Assembly: GCA_963726775.1 (NCBI GenBank)
Contig: CAVSDL010000001.1
Coordinates: forward strand, 1,302,001 to 1,366,000
Direction: 5' to 3'
Length of the DNA: 64,000 nucleotides
From: CAIWHR01 sp963726775
GTDB lineage: Bacteria; Pseudomonadota; Gammaproteobacteria; Burkholderiales; Casimicrobiaceae
Positions 17,005 through 24,418 of this stretch are shown piece by piece. A model generated the notes under the pieces. It saw only the letters and a program-made list of their open reading frames with translations, searched no databases and was not told the DNA's origin. Each line of letters begins with the position of its first letter. The stretch's first letter is position 1. A program made the position numbers and the translations under genes.

Positions 17005-18345
17005 ATGACCACGCTGCAGATCGGGTTGCTCTACGGCGGCACGACGTTTCTGCTGCTGTTCTCCGGGATGCCCATCGCCTTCGCGGTCGGCGCCGTCGCG
17101 CTCGGGTTCATGTTCGCCTTCATGCCGACCGCCAACATTGCGGTCGTGGCGGAAACGATCTACTCCGAACTCGACAACTTTACGCTGCTGACGATCCCTT
17201 TGTTCGTGCTGATGGGCGCAGCGATCGGCAAGTCGCGCGCCGGCGAGGACCTCTACTCGTCGCTCAATCGTTGGCTGTCGCGAGTCCCGGGCGGTCTCGG
17301 CGTGGCCAACGTCCTCGCCTGCAGCGTGTTCGCCGCGATGTGCGGCAGCTCGCCGGCAACGTGCTCGGCGATCGGAAGCTCCGGCATTCCGCAGATGCGG
17401 GCTCGTGGCTATTCGGAGGAGCTCGCGACGGGACTCATCGCCGCTGGCGGCACGCTGGGCATCCTGATTCCGCCGTCGCTGACACTGATTCTCTACGGTC
17501 TCGCCACCGAGCAATCGATCGGCCGGCTGTTCATGGCCGGCGTCGGCCCCGGTCTGCTGCTCACCGCGATGTTCATCGCGTGGACGATCTTCCAGTACCG
17601 CCGCGACCGGCAGCGCGCGACTGTCGCTGCGGCGGCTGGAGGGCAGGCGGTGGCGGTGCTCGATCACTACACCTGGAGGGAACGCCTCGAAACCCTGCCG
17701 CGTTTCGTGCCGTTCCTTGCGGTGATCATGGTGATCATGGTCGCGCTCTACGGCGGCTGGGCGACGCCGTCGGAAGTTGCCGGCATCGGCGCCGCCGCGT
17801 CGCTGCTGATGGTGGTGCTGATCTACCGCTGCTATCGCTGGAACGACATGCGGGCGATCCTCGGCGGCACCGTGCGCGAGTCGTGCATGGTGATGCTGAT
17901 CATCGCGATGAGCTTTCTCTATACGTACGTGATGAGCTACCTGCACGTCACGCAGAGCGTTGCGGAGTGGCTGATCGCGCTGCCGCTGTCCAAGTGGGCG
18001 TTCTTCTTCTGGGCCAACGTTCTGCTGATCGTGCTGGGTTTTTTCCTGCCGCCGGTCGCGATCATCCTGATGGTCACGCCGATCCTGCTGCCGGCGCTCA
18101 AGGCGCACAGCTTCGATCTCATCTGGTTCGGCGTCATCATGACCATCCTGATGGAAATGGGGCTGATCCATCCCCCGGTGGGCCTCAACCTGTTCGTCAT
18201 CAACGGAATCGCGCCCGACATTCCGCTGCGCCGAATCGTCTGGGGCGTCCTGCCGTTCCTGGCACTGATGGCCGTCGCAATCATGCTGCTTTGCGTGGTG
18301 CCGGAGGTCGCGACCTGGCTGCCCAACCGCTATCAGGGAAAATGA
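17005..18345 (+). CDS. dctM: TRAP transporter large permease DctM
   Basis: This 446-residue polytopic protein of the DctM/SiaM family has about 11-12 hydrophobic segments. Signatures are LLFSGMPIAFAVGAVALGFMF near the start, TIPLFVLMGAAIGKSRAGEDLY, AMCGSSPATCSAIGSSGIPQM, GTLGILIPPSLTLILYG and the C-terminal HPPVGLNLFVINGI. It is the transport subunit driven by the sodium gradient. The ATG at 17005 (MTTLQIGLLYGG) gives the normal family N terminus; longer frames upstream run through repeat DNA and are rejected. The gene is separated from dctQ by the repeat elements rather than overlapping it as is common. Its stop lies one base before the next start codon. Confidence 0.93.
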   Translation: MTTLQIGLLYGGTTFLLLFSGMPIAFAVGAVALGFMFAFMPTANIAVVAETIYSELDNFTLLTIPLFVLMGAAIGKSRAGEDLYSSLNRWLSRVPGGLGVANVLACSVFAAMCGSSPATCSAIGSSGIPQMRARGYSEELATGLIAAGGTLGILIPPSLTLILYGLATEQSIGRLFMAGVGPGLLLTAMFIAWTIFQYRRDRQRATVAAAAGGQAVAVLDHYTWRERLETLPRFVPFLAVIMVIMVALYGGWATPSEVAGIGAAASLLMVVLIYRCYRWNDMRAILGGTVRESCMVMLIIAMSFLYTYVMSYLHVTQSVAEWLIALPLSKWAFFFWANVLLIVLGFFLPPVAIILMVTPILLPALKAHSFDLIWFGVIMTILMEMGLIHPPVGLNLFVINGIAPDIPLRRIVWGVLPFLALMAVAIMLLCVVPEVATWLPNRYQGK

Positions 18346-18346
18346 G

Positions 18347-19819
18347 ATGTGCTGCGTGGTTTCGGCGCAACCCTCACCGAACGTATCCCTGAAACTGCTG
18401 TGTCCGCGGGAGCGCATCGCGGCAATCGCCGATCCGGGCAGCGTCGCGCCGGTGGACGCGATCCTGTCCGCACCGCGGGCTTCGCCACATCTCGCGCGCT
18501 GGGGCATCGCGGCGCAGGATGATGATGGCGTAATCATCGCCCGCGCGACGGTACGCGGCGCGCCGGTGTTCATCGCCGCGCAGGACGAGCGTTTCCTCGG
18601 CGGCAGCACCGGCGCGTCACATGCGGAGGCGCTGCGCGCAATGCTCGAGCACGCACGCGTCGAGCGCCCCGCCGCGGTCATCCTCCTCGCCGCGTCCGGT
18701 GGCGTGCGGTTGCAGGAGGCGAATCCCGCGGAGTTGGCGCTTGCCCGCGCGCTCGCCGCGTTGCTCGACCTGCGCGCGGCGGGCGTCCACGTGCTGGCAT
18801 TGGGTGTCGCTGACGTTTTCGGCGGCTCGTCGGTGTTGGTGTGTGCCGCGGATCGCACGGCGCTGATACCCGGTGTGCGCCTTGGCCTTTCGGGTCCGAA
18901 GGTGATTGAAATGGCGCACGGCCGCGAAGAACTCGATGCCGGCGACGCGACGGCCGTTGCCACGTTGTTCGGAGCCGAATCACGCGCGAGCGCGGGGCAG
19001 TTCGAAATTCTGGCCGACGACGTAGCGGCGGTGCGCGAGTGGATCGCGCTCGATTCGGCGAACGACGTGTCCTTCGCGAGCCGCATCCGGGCAATGCATG
19101 CGTGTCTCGCCGAACGACTGACGGGCCACCCGTCTCGCCGCTCGGTGCTCGACGCGCAGCGGTTCGACGAGGACGCGGCTACGCCCGTCGTGCCGCTACC
19201 GCGCATGCTGTCGTCGTTGTATGCAGACGCGAGCCCCATCGACGGGAACGGGTGGCTATGGCAAATGCCCGATCGACCGGTCTGGCTTACGCGGCCCTTC
19301 GGCCTCGGGACTTTCGGCCCGCGCGAGGCCCATGCACTGGACGCTGCGCTGCTCGAATACCTCGCCGACGGAGCCGAGCCGGGGCGCGCGACCCTGTTCG
19401 TCGTCAGCGATTCGTACGGGCACGAAGCGACCCGTGCAGCGGAGCGGCTGTGCGTCTCCCAATATCTGGCGCAGCACGCCGCGGTGCTTGCGCTGCTGCG
19501 AGCGCAAGGCGTGAGCGTTATCGGTCTCCTGACCGGGACAGGACACAGCGCGGCGTTCTTCGCCAATGCGCTGCAGGGCGCCCGCGTCTATGCGCTGCAG
19601 GGCGCGCGCGTCGTGGCGATGGAGCCGGCAGCGATCGCCCGCGTCACGAAGATCGATCCGGCGCGGCTTGCCGCGCTGATCGAGGACGATCCGCTGGTCG
19701 GCCATCCGGTGCGCCACTTCGCGGCCTGGGGCGGCATCGCGGAAGTCCTGCCCGATGCCGGTCGCGAACGGCTCCTGGCGCTGGCCGATCGTGAGTCGGG
19801 CGGCACGGCGATGCGTTAG
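18347..19819 (+). CDS. Fusion of malonate-decarboxylase beta (MdcD-like) and gamma (MdcE-like) subunit homologues
   Basis: This 490-residue protein has two carboxyltransferase (crotonase-fold) halves. Residues about 25-280 resemble MdcD, with AAQDERFLGGSTGASHAEAL, ILLAASGGVRLQEANPAELALA and GVRLGLSGPKVIEMAHGREE. Residues about 290-490 resemble MdcE, with SDSYGHEATRAAERLCVSQY, VIGLLTGTGHSAAFFANAL and VTKIDPARLAALIEDDPLVG. In malonate decarboxylase this pair decarboxylates malonyl-S-ACP without biotin. The alpha transferase, acyl-carrier protein and holo-ACP synthesis genes (mdcA, C, B, G) are absent here. It starts next to the dctM stop, so it is probably co-transcribed with the TRAP transporter. 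Function could be malonate or a related 3-carbon acid; an orphan paralogue with another substrate is equally possible. Confidence 0.8.
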   Translation: MCCVVSAQPSPNVSLKLLCPRERIAAIADPGSVAPVDAILSAPRASPHLARWGIAAQDDDGVIIARATVRGAPVFIAAQDERFLGGSTGASHAEALRAMLEHARVERPAAVILLAASGGVRLQEANPAELALARALAALLDLRAAGVHVLALGVADVFGGSSVLVCAADRTALIPGVRLGLSGPKVIEMAHGREELDAGDATAVATLFGAESRASAGQFEILADDVAAVREWIALDSANDVSFASRIRAMHACLAERLTGHPSRRSVLDAQRFDEDAATPVVPLPRMLSSLYADASPIDGNGWLWQMPDRPVWLTRPFGLGTFGPREAHALDAALLEYLADGAEPGRATLFVVSDSYGHEATRAAERLCVSQYLAQHAAVLALLRAQGVSVIGLLTGTGHSAAFFANALQGARVYALQGARVVAMEPAAIARVTKIDPARLAALIEDDPLVGHPVRHFAAWGGIAEVLPDAGRERLLALADRESGGTAMR

Positions 19820-19848
19820 GAACCTCTGAAGCCGCCGGCGCGGTGCTC

Positions 19849-20844
19849 TCAATCCCGATCGTCGTCCTCGCCGCGGGTTGCGCGGCCGAGCCGGTCGCGG
19901 ATGGCAAGCCAGGCATCGTCGTCGGGAACCGTCTCGATCAAGATCGCTTCCGCATTGGCGGCGTCGAGCGTACGCAGGTTCGCGTAGAGGTCGTGCGCAT
20001 AGGCCGCGGCATCTGCCGGCGCCGGAATCCAGACGTCGGCAAGTGCCGCGGGTCGTACGCCGGTGCGGGCGAGTACCGCGACCCGCACGCCCTGCGCTGC
20101 CCTCCGCGCGAGTTCCGTGAGCATGGCATCCGGCGCGATGAGCGCTGCCGGCGTCCTCGGCGCGTAGTGAGAGGCGAGCGTTCCGGACGCGCGCGGGGCG
20201 CCGGCATCCGGCGCTTGCGGTGCGCGGCCCAGCACGCGCGCGAGTTCCGTCGCGGCGATGCCGCCGGGGCGCAGCAGCACGGGGTCCTCGCCGGCGAACG
20301 CGATGATCGTCGATTCGATGCCGACCTCGCAGGCGCCGCCGTCGAGGATCATCGACACCGCGTCGCCGAGGTCGTCCGCGACATGTCGAGCGGTGGTCGG
20401 CGAAATGCGGCCGAAGCGATTCGCGGAAGGCGCCGCGATGCCGCCGCCGAACGCCGCCAGCAGATCGCGCGCGACCGGGTGCGATGGAACGCGCAATCCG
20501 ACGCCATCCTGTCCGCCGGTGACGAGGGCCGATACATGAGCCGCCCGCGGGAGGATCAGCGTCAGGGGACCGGGCCAGAACGCCGCGGCAAGCCTTGCCG
20601 CGGCTACCGGCATGGCGCGCACCCAATGCGCGGCGGCGGCGGCGTCCGCCACATGGATGATCACCGGATGGTCAATTGGCCGGCCCTTCGCCGCGAAAAT
20701 CCGGGCCACGGCGTCAGGCTGCCGCGCGTCGGCGCCAAGTCCGTAGACCGTCTCGGTCGGAAAGGCGACCAGTTTGCCGTCGCGCAGGCCGTCCGCGGCA
20801 CGCGCGATTGCGGCGGGCGATGCGGCTTCGATGCGTGCGGTCAC
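19849..20844 (-). CDS. sua5: L-threonylcarbamoyladenylate synthase (Sua5/YrdC/YwlC family)
   Basis: This 331-residue enzyme makes threonylcarbamoyl-AMP from threonine, bicarbonate and ATP for the t6A37 tRNA modification. The YrdC domain (1-205) shows the substrate-pocket motif GKLVAFPTETVYGLGADA and KGRPIDHPVIIH, with the PSAN segment (APSANRFGRISPT) and ILDGGACEVGIESTII. A C-terminal Sua5 domain (about 215-331) follows the linker GTLASHYAPRTP, making it the long Sua5 form rather than the short TsaC. The start is GTG at 20844. It is convergent with the MdcD-MdcE-like gene and divergent from metK. Confidence 0.93.
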   Translation of the reverse strand: MTARIEAASPAAIARAADGLRDGKLVAFPTETVYGLGADARQPDAVARIFAAKGRPIDHPVIIHVADAAAAAHWVRAMPVAAARLAAAFWPGPLTLILPRAAHVSALVTGGQDGVGLRVPSHPVARDLLAAFGGGIAAPSANRFGRISPTTARHVADDLGDAVSMILDGGACEVGIESTIIAFAGEDPVLLRPGGIAATELARVLGRAPQAPDAGAPRASGTLASHYAPRTPAALIAPDAMLTELARRAAQGVRVAVLARTGVRPAALADVWIPAPADAAAYAHDLYANLRTLDAANAEAILIETVPDDDAWLAIRDRLGRATRGEDDDRD

Positions 20845-20929
20845 GCGGCACTCCAGGCGATCGCGCTGCGCACGTCGCCGTCATGGTTATGGGGGCAGGA
20901 AGGACCGTCGGATCGAGAGTGGAATCTGA

Positions 20930-20967
20930 TAGAATTCACGCTTTTGTGCGCCGCTGTTTTGGCGGCG
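20930..20967 (+). promoter_or_regulatory. Probable metK promoter -10 and leader hairpin
   Basis: TAGAAT at 20930-20935 is a good -10 hexamer, identical to the one before ahcY; the -35 region is weak. Just downstream, CGCCGC (20949-20954) and GCGGCG (20962-20967) form a perfect 6-bp stem with a U-rich 7-base loop near the start of the expected transcript. The untranslated leader would be about 80 bases. It does not match a riboswitch class that I can recognise. Confidence 0.45.
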
Positions 20968-21025
20968 ATCGGCTGATCCGGGCGGCGTGGCTGCAGGCGC
21001 GGAATCGCGGGGCAAGGGAGCGGCA

Positions 21026-22192
21026 ATGAGCGATTTTCTGTTCACGTCGGAATCGGTATCGGAAGGCCACCCGGACAAGGTCGCGGACCAGATCTCCGAC
21101 GCGGTGCTTGACGCGATTCTAGAGCAAGACCCGGCAGGACGCGTGGCCGCCGAGACGCTGGTCTCGACGGGCCTGGTCGTGATGAGCGGCGAGATAACGA
21201 CCGACCACAAGCACGATTTCGCGCGGATCGCGCGCGACACGATCCGCCGCATAGGCTACAACGATCCCGAATTGCGATTCGACGCCGACGGCTGCGCGGT
21301 GATGGTCTGCTATGGCCGCCAGTCGCCGGACATCGCGCGCGGCGTGGATCATGCGTCGGACGAGTATCTCAACCAGGGGGCGGGCGACCAGGGCCTGATG
21401 TTCGGCTACGCATGCGACGAGACGCCCGCGCTGATGCCGTTTCCGATCTGGTACGCGCACCGGCTCGTCCAGCGGCAGAGCGAAGTGCGCAAGGACGGCC
21501 GCCTTCCGTGGCTGCGTCCCGATGCGAAGTCGCAGGTCACCGTGCGGTACGCCGACGGCAAGCCCGTGGGAATCGACACGGTCGTGCTCTCCACCCAGCA
21601 TCATCCGAGCATGAACGAGCGGCAGGCGGAGCTTGCCGAAGCCGTCGTCGAGGAAATCATCAAGCCGGTGCTGCCGGCGGCCATGCTGAAGGGCGCAAGA
21701 TACCTCGTCAACCCGACCGGTCGCTTCGAGATCGGCGGTCCGCACGGTGACGCCGGTCTCACCGGCCGCAAGATCATTGTCGACACCTATGGGGGCGCGG
21801 CGCCGCACGGTGGCGGCGCGTTCTCGGGCAAGGACCCGTCCAAGGTCGACCGCTCCGCCGCCTACGCCGCGCGCTATGTCGCGAAGAACATCGTCGCGGC
21901 GGGCATCGCCACCCAGTGCCAGGTCCAGCTCTCCTATGCGATCGGCGTCGCCCATCCGATCAACGTGACCGTGTACACGGAAGGCACCGGGCGCATTTCC
22001 GACGAAAAGATCGCCGCGCTCGTCAACGCGCACTTCGACCTGCGACCCAAGGGGATCATCCAGATGCTCGATCTCCTGCGGCCGATCTACCTCAAGACTG
22101 CCGCGTACGGGCACTTCGGCCGCGACGAACCCGAATTCACCTGGGAAGCGACCGACAGGATGGAAGCATTGAAGGCGGCCGCTTCGCTCTGA
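21026..22192 (+). CDS. metK: S-adenosylmethionine synthase
   Basis: This 388-residue enzyme makes SAM from methionine and ATP. Signatures are the N-terminal FTSESVSEGHPDKVADQISD, the GAGDQGLMFGYACDE motif (about residues 114-128) and GGGAFSGKDPSKVDRSAAY, the P-loop-like phosphate site. Length matches the family (about 384-396). The ATG at 21026 follows AAGGGAG; the longer frame from 20987 lacks a site and extends the conserved N terminus. It is transcribed away from sua5 and carries its own promoter and leader. It is functionally paired with ahcY and metF some 13 kb away. Confidence 0.96.
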   Translation: MSDFLFTSESVSEGHPDKVADQISDAVLDAILEQDPAGRVAAETLVSTGLVVMSGEITTDHKHDFARIARDTIRRIGYNDPELRFDADGCAVMVCYGRQSPDIARGVDHASDEYLNQGAGDQGLMFGYACDETPALMPFPIWYAHRLVQRQSEVRKDGRLPWLRPDAKSQVTVRYADGKPVGIDTVVLSTQHHPSMNERQAELAEAVVEEIIKPVLPAAMLKGARYLVNPTGRFEIGGPHGDAGLTGRKIIVDTYGGAAPHGGGAFSGKDPSKVDRSAAYAARYVAKNIVAAGIATQCQVQLSYAIGVAHPINVTVYTEGTGRISDEKIAALVNAHFDLRPKGIIQMLDLLRPIYLKTAAYGHFGRDEPEFTWEATDRMEALKAAASL

Positions 22193-22301
22193 GCGATGCG
22201 ACCGGACCCGCAGCGCCGGAACGCGCTGCCGATCGATTCCTGCTGTGTGGCGGGTTGACTGTCCCGACCTGACCCGTCGCGCACGTTCCGGAGGTTCCTG
22301 C

Positions 22302-23414
22302 GTGGCCCTGTTCGATCCGATTTCACTGCGCGCACTCGCGCTCTCCAACCGCATCGTCGTCTCGCCGATGTGCATGTATTCGGCCGACGACGGTTGCGCG
22401 ACGGATTGGCACCTGATCCACTGGGGACAGCTGCTCCTGACCGGAGCCGCGATGTTCACGATCGAGGCGACCGCGGTGTCGCCGGACGGGCGCATCACCC
22501 CCGGATGCCTCGGGCTATGGGACGACGCGACCGAGCGCGCGCTAGGCGAGACACTCGCCCGCGCGCGCCGGAACGCGCCGCCGATGCCGGTGGCGATCCA
22601 GCTTGCGCACGCCGGGCGCAAGGGCTCGTCGCGCCGGCCGTGGGAGGGCGGGGCGCTGATTCCGGTTGACCAGGGGGGCTGGACGATCGTCGCGCCGTCG
22701 GCGCTCCCGCATGCCGAAGGCGAGCGGCCGCCCGTTGCGCTGGACGTGCCGGGACTTGCCGGCGTGCGCGACGCTTTCGCGGCTGCCGCCGGGCGCGCAG
22801 TGCGCATCGGCATCGACGCCGTCGAGTTGCACATGGCGCACGGTTATCTGCTCCACCAGTTCCTGTCGCCGATCGCCAATCGACGCGTGGATGCCTACGG
22901 CGGCAGTTTCGAGAACCGGATCCGGTTTCCGCTCCAGGTGTTCGATGCGGTGCGCGAGGCGTGGCCCGCCGATCGGCCGCTCGGTGTGCGCATCAGCGCG
23001 CAGGACTGGGTCGACGGCGGGTGGACGCTCGCCGAGTCCGTCGAACTCTCGCGGCGCCTCGTGGCCAGGGGCTGCGACTGGATCGACACGTCGAGCGGGG
23101 GCGTGTCGCCGGCACAGAAAATCGCGATCCAGCCCGGTATCCATGTGCCGTTCGCGCGCGAAATCAGGCGCGCCACCGGCGCGGTCACCATGGCCGTCGG
23201 ATTGATCACCGAGCCGCAGCAGGCGGAAGCCATCGTCGCCGGCGGCGACGCCGATCTCGTCGCCATGGCGCGAGCGTTTCTCTGGGACCCGCGCTGGGCG
23301 TGGCGTGCCGCGGCGGCGCTCGGCGCCACGGTCCGCGGTCCGGCGCAATATGCGCGCGGCCTGCCGAAGGACGCCGGCACGGTCTTCGGCGACCTGCGGC
23401 TGGGGCAACGTTAG
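22302..23414 (+). CDS. NADH:flavin oxidoreductase, Old Yellow Enzyme (YqjM/NamA-like)
   Basis: This 370-residue FMN-dependent ene-reductase is of the thermophilic-like OYE class. The start is GTG 22302, with GGAGG placed seven bases upstream; the longer frame from 22245 has no such site. Motifs are VVSPMCMYSADDG with the FMN-tuning cysteine, ATDWHLIHWGQ, VAIQLAHAGRKGS with the substrate histidine, VELHMAHGYLLHQFLSP and RVDAYGGSFENRIRFPL. These match YqjM/xenobiotic-reductase enzymes that reduce activated C=C bonds with NAD(P)H. It lies 109 bases after metK, possibly in the same unit. The physiological substrate is unknown. Confidence 0.92.
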   Translation: MALFDPISLRALALSNRIVVSPMCMYSADDGCATDWHLIHWGQLLLTGAAMFTIEATAVSPDGRITPGCLGLWDDATERALGETLARARRNAPPMPVAIQLAHAGRKGSSRRPWEGGALIPVDQGGWTIVAPSALPHAEGERPPVALDVPGLAGVRDAFAAAAGRAVRIGIDAVELHMAHGYLLHQFLSPIANRRVDAYGGSFENRIRFPLQVFDAVREAWPADRPLGVRISAQDWVDGGWTLAESVELSRRLVARGCDWIDTSSGGVSPAQKIAIQPGIHVPFAREIRRATGAVTMAVGLITEPQQAEAIVAGGDADLVAMARAFLWDPRWAWRAAAALGATVRGPAQYARGLPKDAGTVFGDLRLGQR

Positions 23415-23526
23415 GGGCCGGACTTCGTGCTGGCCGTCTCGGAGTAGCCGGCCGGATCGGGACGGGAGGTCGATCCGCTCGTCGGGGGCGAGGCCGCCCG
23501 CCCTGCGTCGAGCGCCCAAACCCGGG

Positions 23527-23532
23527 TACAAT
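23527..23532 (+). promoter_or_regulatory. Candidate -10 element for the 42-codon ORF
   Basis: TACAAT at 23527-23532 is close to the sigma-70 -10 consensus, 68 bases before the start of the small ORF. The -35 position is weak (around 23504-23509). The leader between them contains CCGGGG and CCCGG segments that could form a hairpin. Confidence 0.4.
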
Positions 23533-23600
23533 ATTGCACTTTCCGGGGCTAACCTTAGCGGATCCCGGCTTCCGAATTTGCGCAACCCAAGGAGACCGCC

Positions 23601-23729
23601 ATGGCCGAACGAACCCGCACCCGCCGCAATACTCTCGAGCGCCGCTGTCTCGGCAAGGCCTACAAGCGTCTTTTTGTCGGCTCGACCAAGGGCATTTTCA
23701 AGATGCTCGAGAAGATCAAGAAGGCCTGA
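23601..23729 (+). CDS. Small basic protein of 42 residues, unknown function
   Basis: The ATG at 23601 is preceded by AAGGAGA at an ideal distance, and the 42-codon frame ends at TGA 23727. The product is strongly basic. It begins MAERTRTRRNTLERRC and ends with a helix-prone basic segment (KGIFKMLEKIKKA); no signal peptide or membrane segment is apparent. A strong intrinsic terminator begins 38 bases after the stop and a -10 element lies upstream, so it looks like an independent transcription unit. I do not recognise the family. Alternatively the transcript could be a small RNA with a chance ORF, but the ribosome-binding site argues for translation. Confidence 0.65.
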   Translation: MAERTRTRRNTLERRCLGKAYKRLFVGSTKGIFKMLEKIKKA

Positions 23730-23767
23730 CCGCCTTTATTCCGGCGCATTGGCGCCGGCAAGACCGG

Positions 23768-23799
23768 AAAGGGCCGCCGATGCGGCCCTTTCGCTTTTT
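23768..23799 (+). terminator. Strong rho-independent terminator after the small ORF
   Basis: AAAGGGCCGC (23768-23777) and GCGGCCCTTT (23782-23791) form a perfect 10-bp stem with loop CGAT, followed by CGCTTTTT. It is among the clearest intrinsic terminators in the window. Confidence 0.9.
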
Positions 23800-23864
23800 C
23801 CCGCGCTGCCGCGAACTGCGGAATCAGTTTCCGGCGGTTCAAATTGGATTTCACGCCACACGCC

Positions 23865-24389
23865 ATGCCGTTTGCCTATTACGCCAAGCTCTCCGCGGCG
23901 CGCCAGCGGATCTACCGCAAGAGCGATGCCATCGTCTCGCTCGCGCTGCCTGACGGCATCGTTGCGGGGGCGCATGTTGCGCGCATCCGGGACAGCCTCG
24001 CCGGCGACGACCGCGCGGCGGCGCAGAACGCCTGTCAGGCGCTGGTCGACGCATTGGTCCGCGGCTATCACGTTCCGCCGATCCGCATCCGGGTGCTGGC
24101 GCGGCGCCCGGCGGACGACTATGGCGAGCTCCACGGGCTCTACGAGCCGGAAGACGGCGCGCGGCCCGCGCGCATCACGGTGTGGATGCGCACCGCGCAG
24201 CGGCAGCAGGTCGTCGCGTTCAAGTCGTTCCTGCGCACCGTGCTGCACGAGATTTGCCATCACCTCGATTACGATCTCTTCAAGCTCGAGGAGACGTTCC
24301 ACACCGAGGGGTTCTACAAGCGCGAATCGACGCTCACCGCCGCGCTCCTGGCGCAGTGCGCTGCGCATGACGCTATGGTCGGCGGCTGA
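23865..24389 (+). CDS. Hypothetical protein with HEICHH putative zinc-metallopeptidase motif
   Basis: This 174-residue protein has no signal peptide or membrane segment. The N terminus (PFAYYAKLSAARQRIYRKSD) is basic and helical. Near residues 132-137 is HEICHH within FLRTVLHEICHHLDYDLF, an HExxH zinc-binding motif on a predicted helix. It is followed by LEETFHTEGFYKRESTL, which holds possible third ligands. This arrangement resembles small SprT- or ImmA/IrrE-like metallopeptidases, but I cannot assign a family. The ATG at 23865 is chosen over a TTG seven codons upstream; neither has a strong ribosome-binding site. It lies after the small ORF's terminator, so it needs its own promoter, which I did not identify. 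Confidence 0.8.
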   Translation: MPFAYYAKLSAARQRIYRKSDAIVSLALPDGIVAGAHVARIRDSLAGDDRAAAQNACQALVDALVRGYHVPPIRIRVLARRPADDYGELHGLYEPEDGARPARITVWMRTAQRQQVVAFKSFLRTVLHEICHHLDYDLFKLEETFHTEGFYKRESTLTAALLAQCAAHDAMVGG

Positions 24390-24418
24390 CGCGGACCGTG
24401 CGCTCGCTCGCCGCGTCA
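24387..24418. terminator. Palindrome spanning two convergent stop codons, possible bidirectional terminator
   Basis: TGACGCGG (24387-24394) and CCGCGTCA (24411-24418) form a perfect 8-bp stem with a 16-base loop. The left arm contains the stop of the HEICHH gene and the right arm the stop of the outer-membrane factor gene. There is no T-tract on either side, so termination efficiency is uncertain. Confidence 0.45.
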
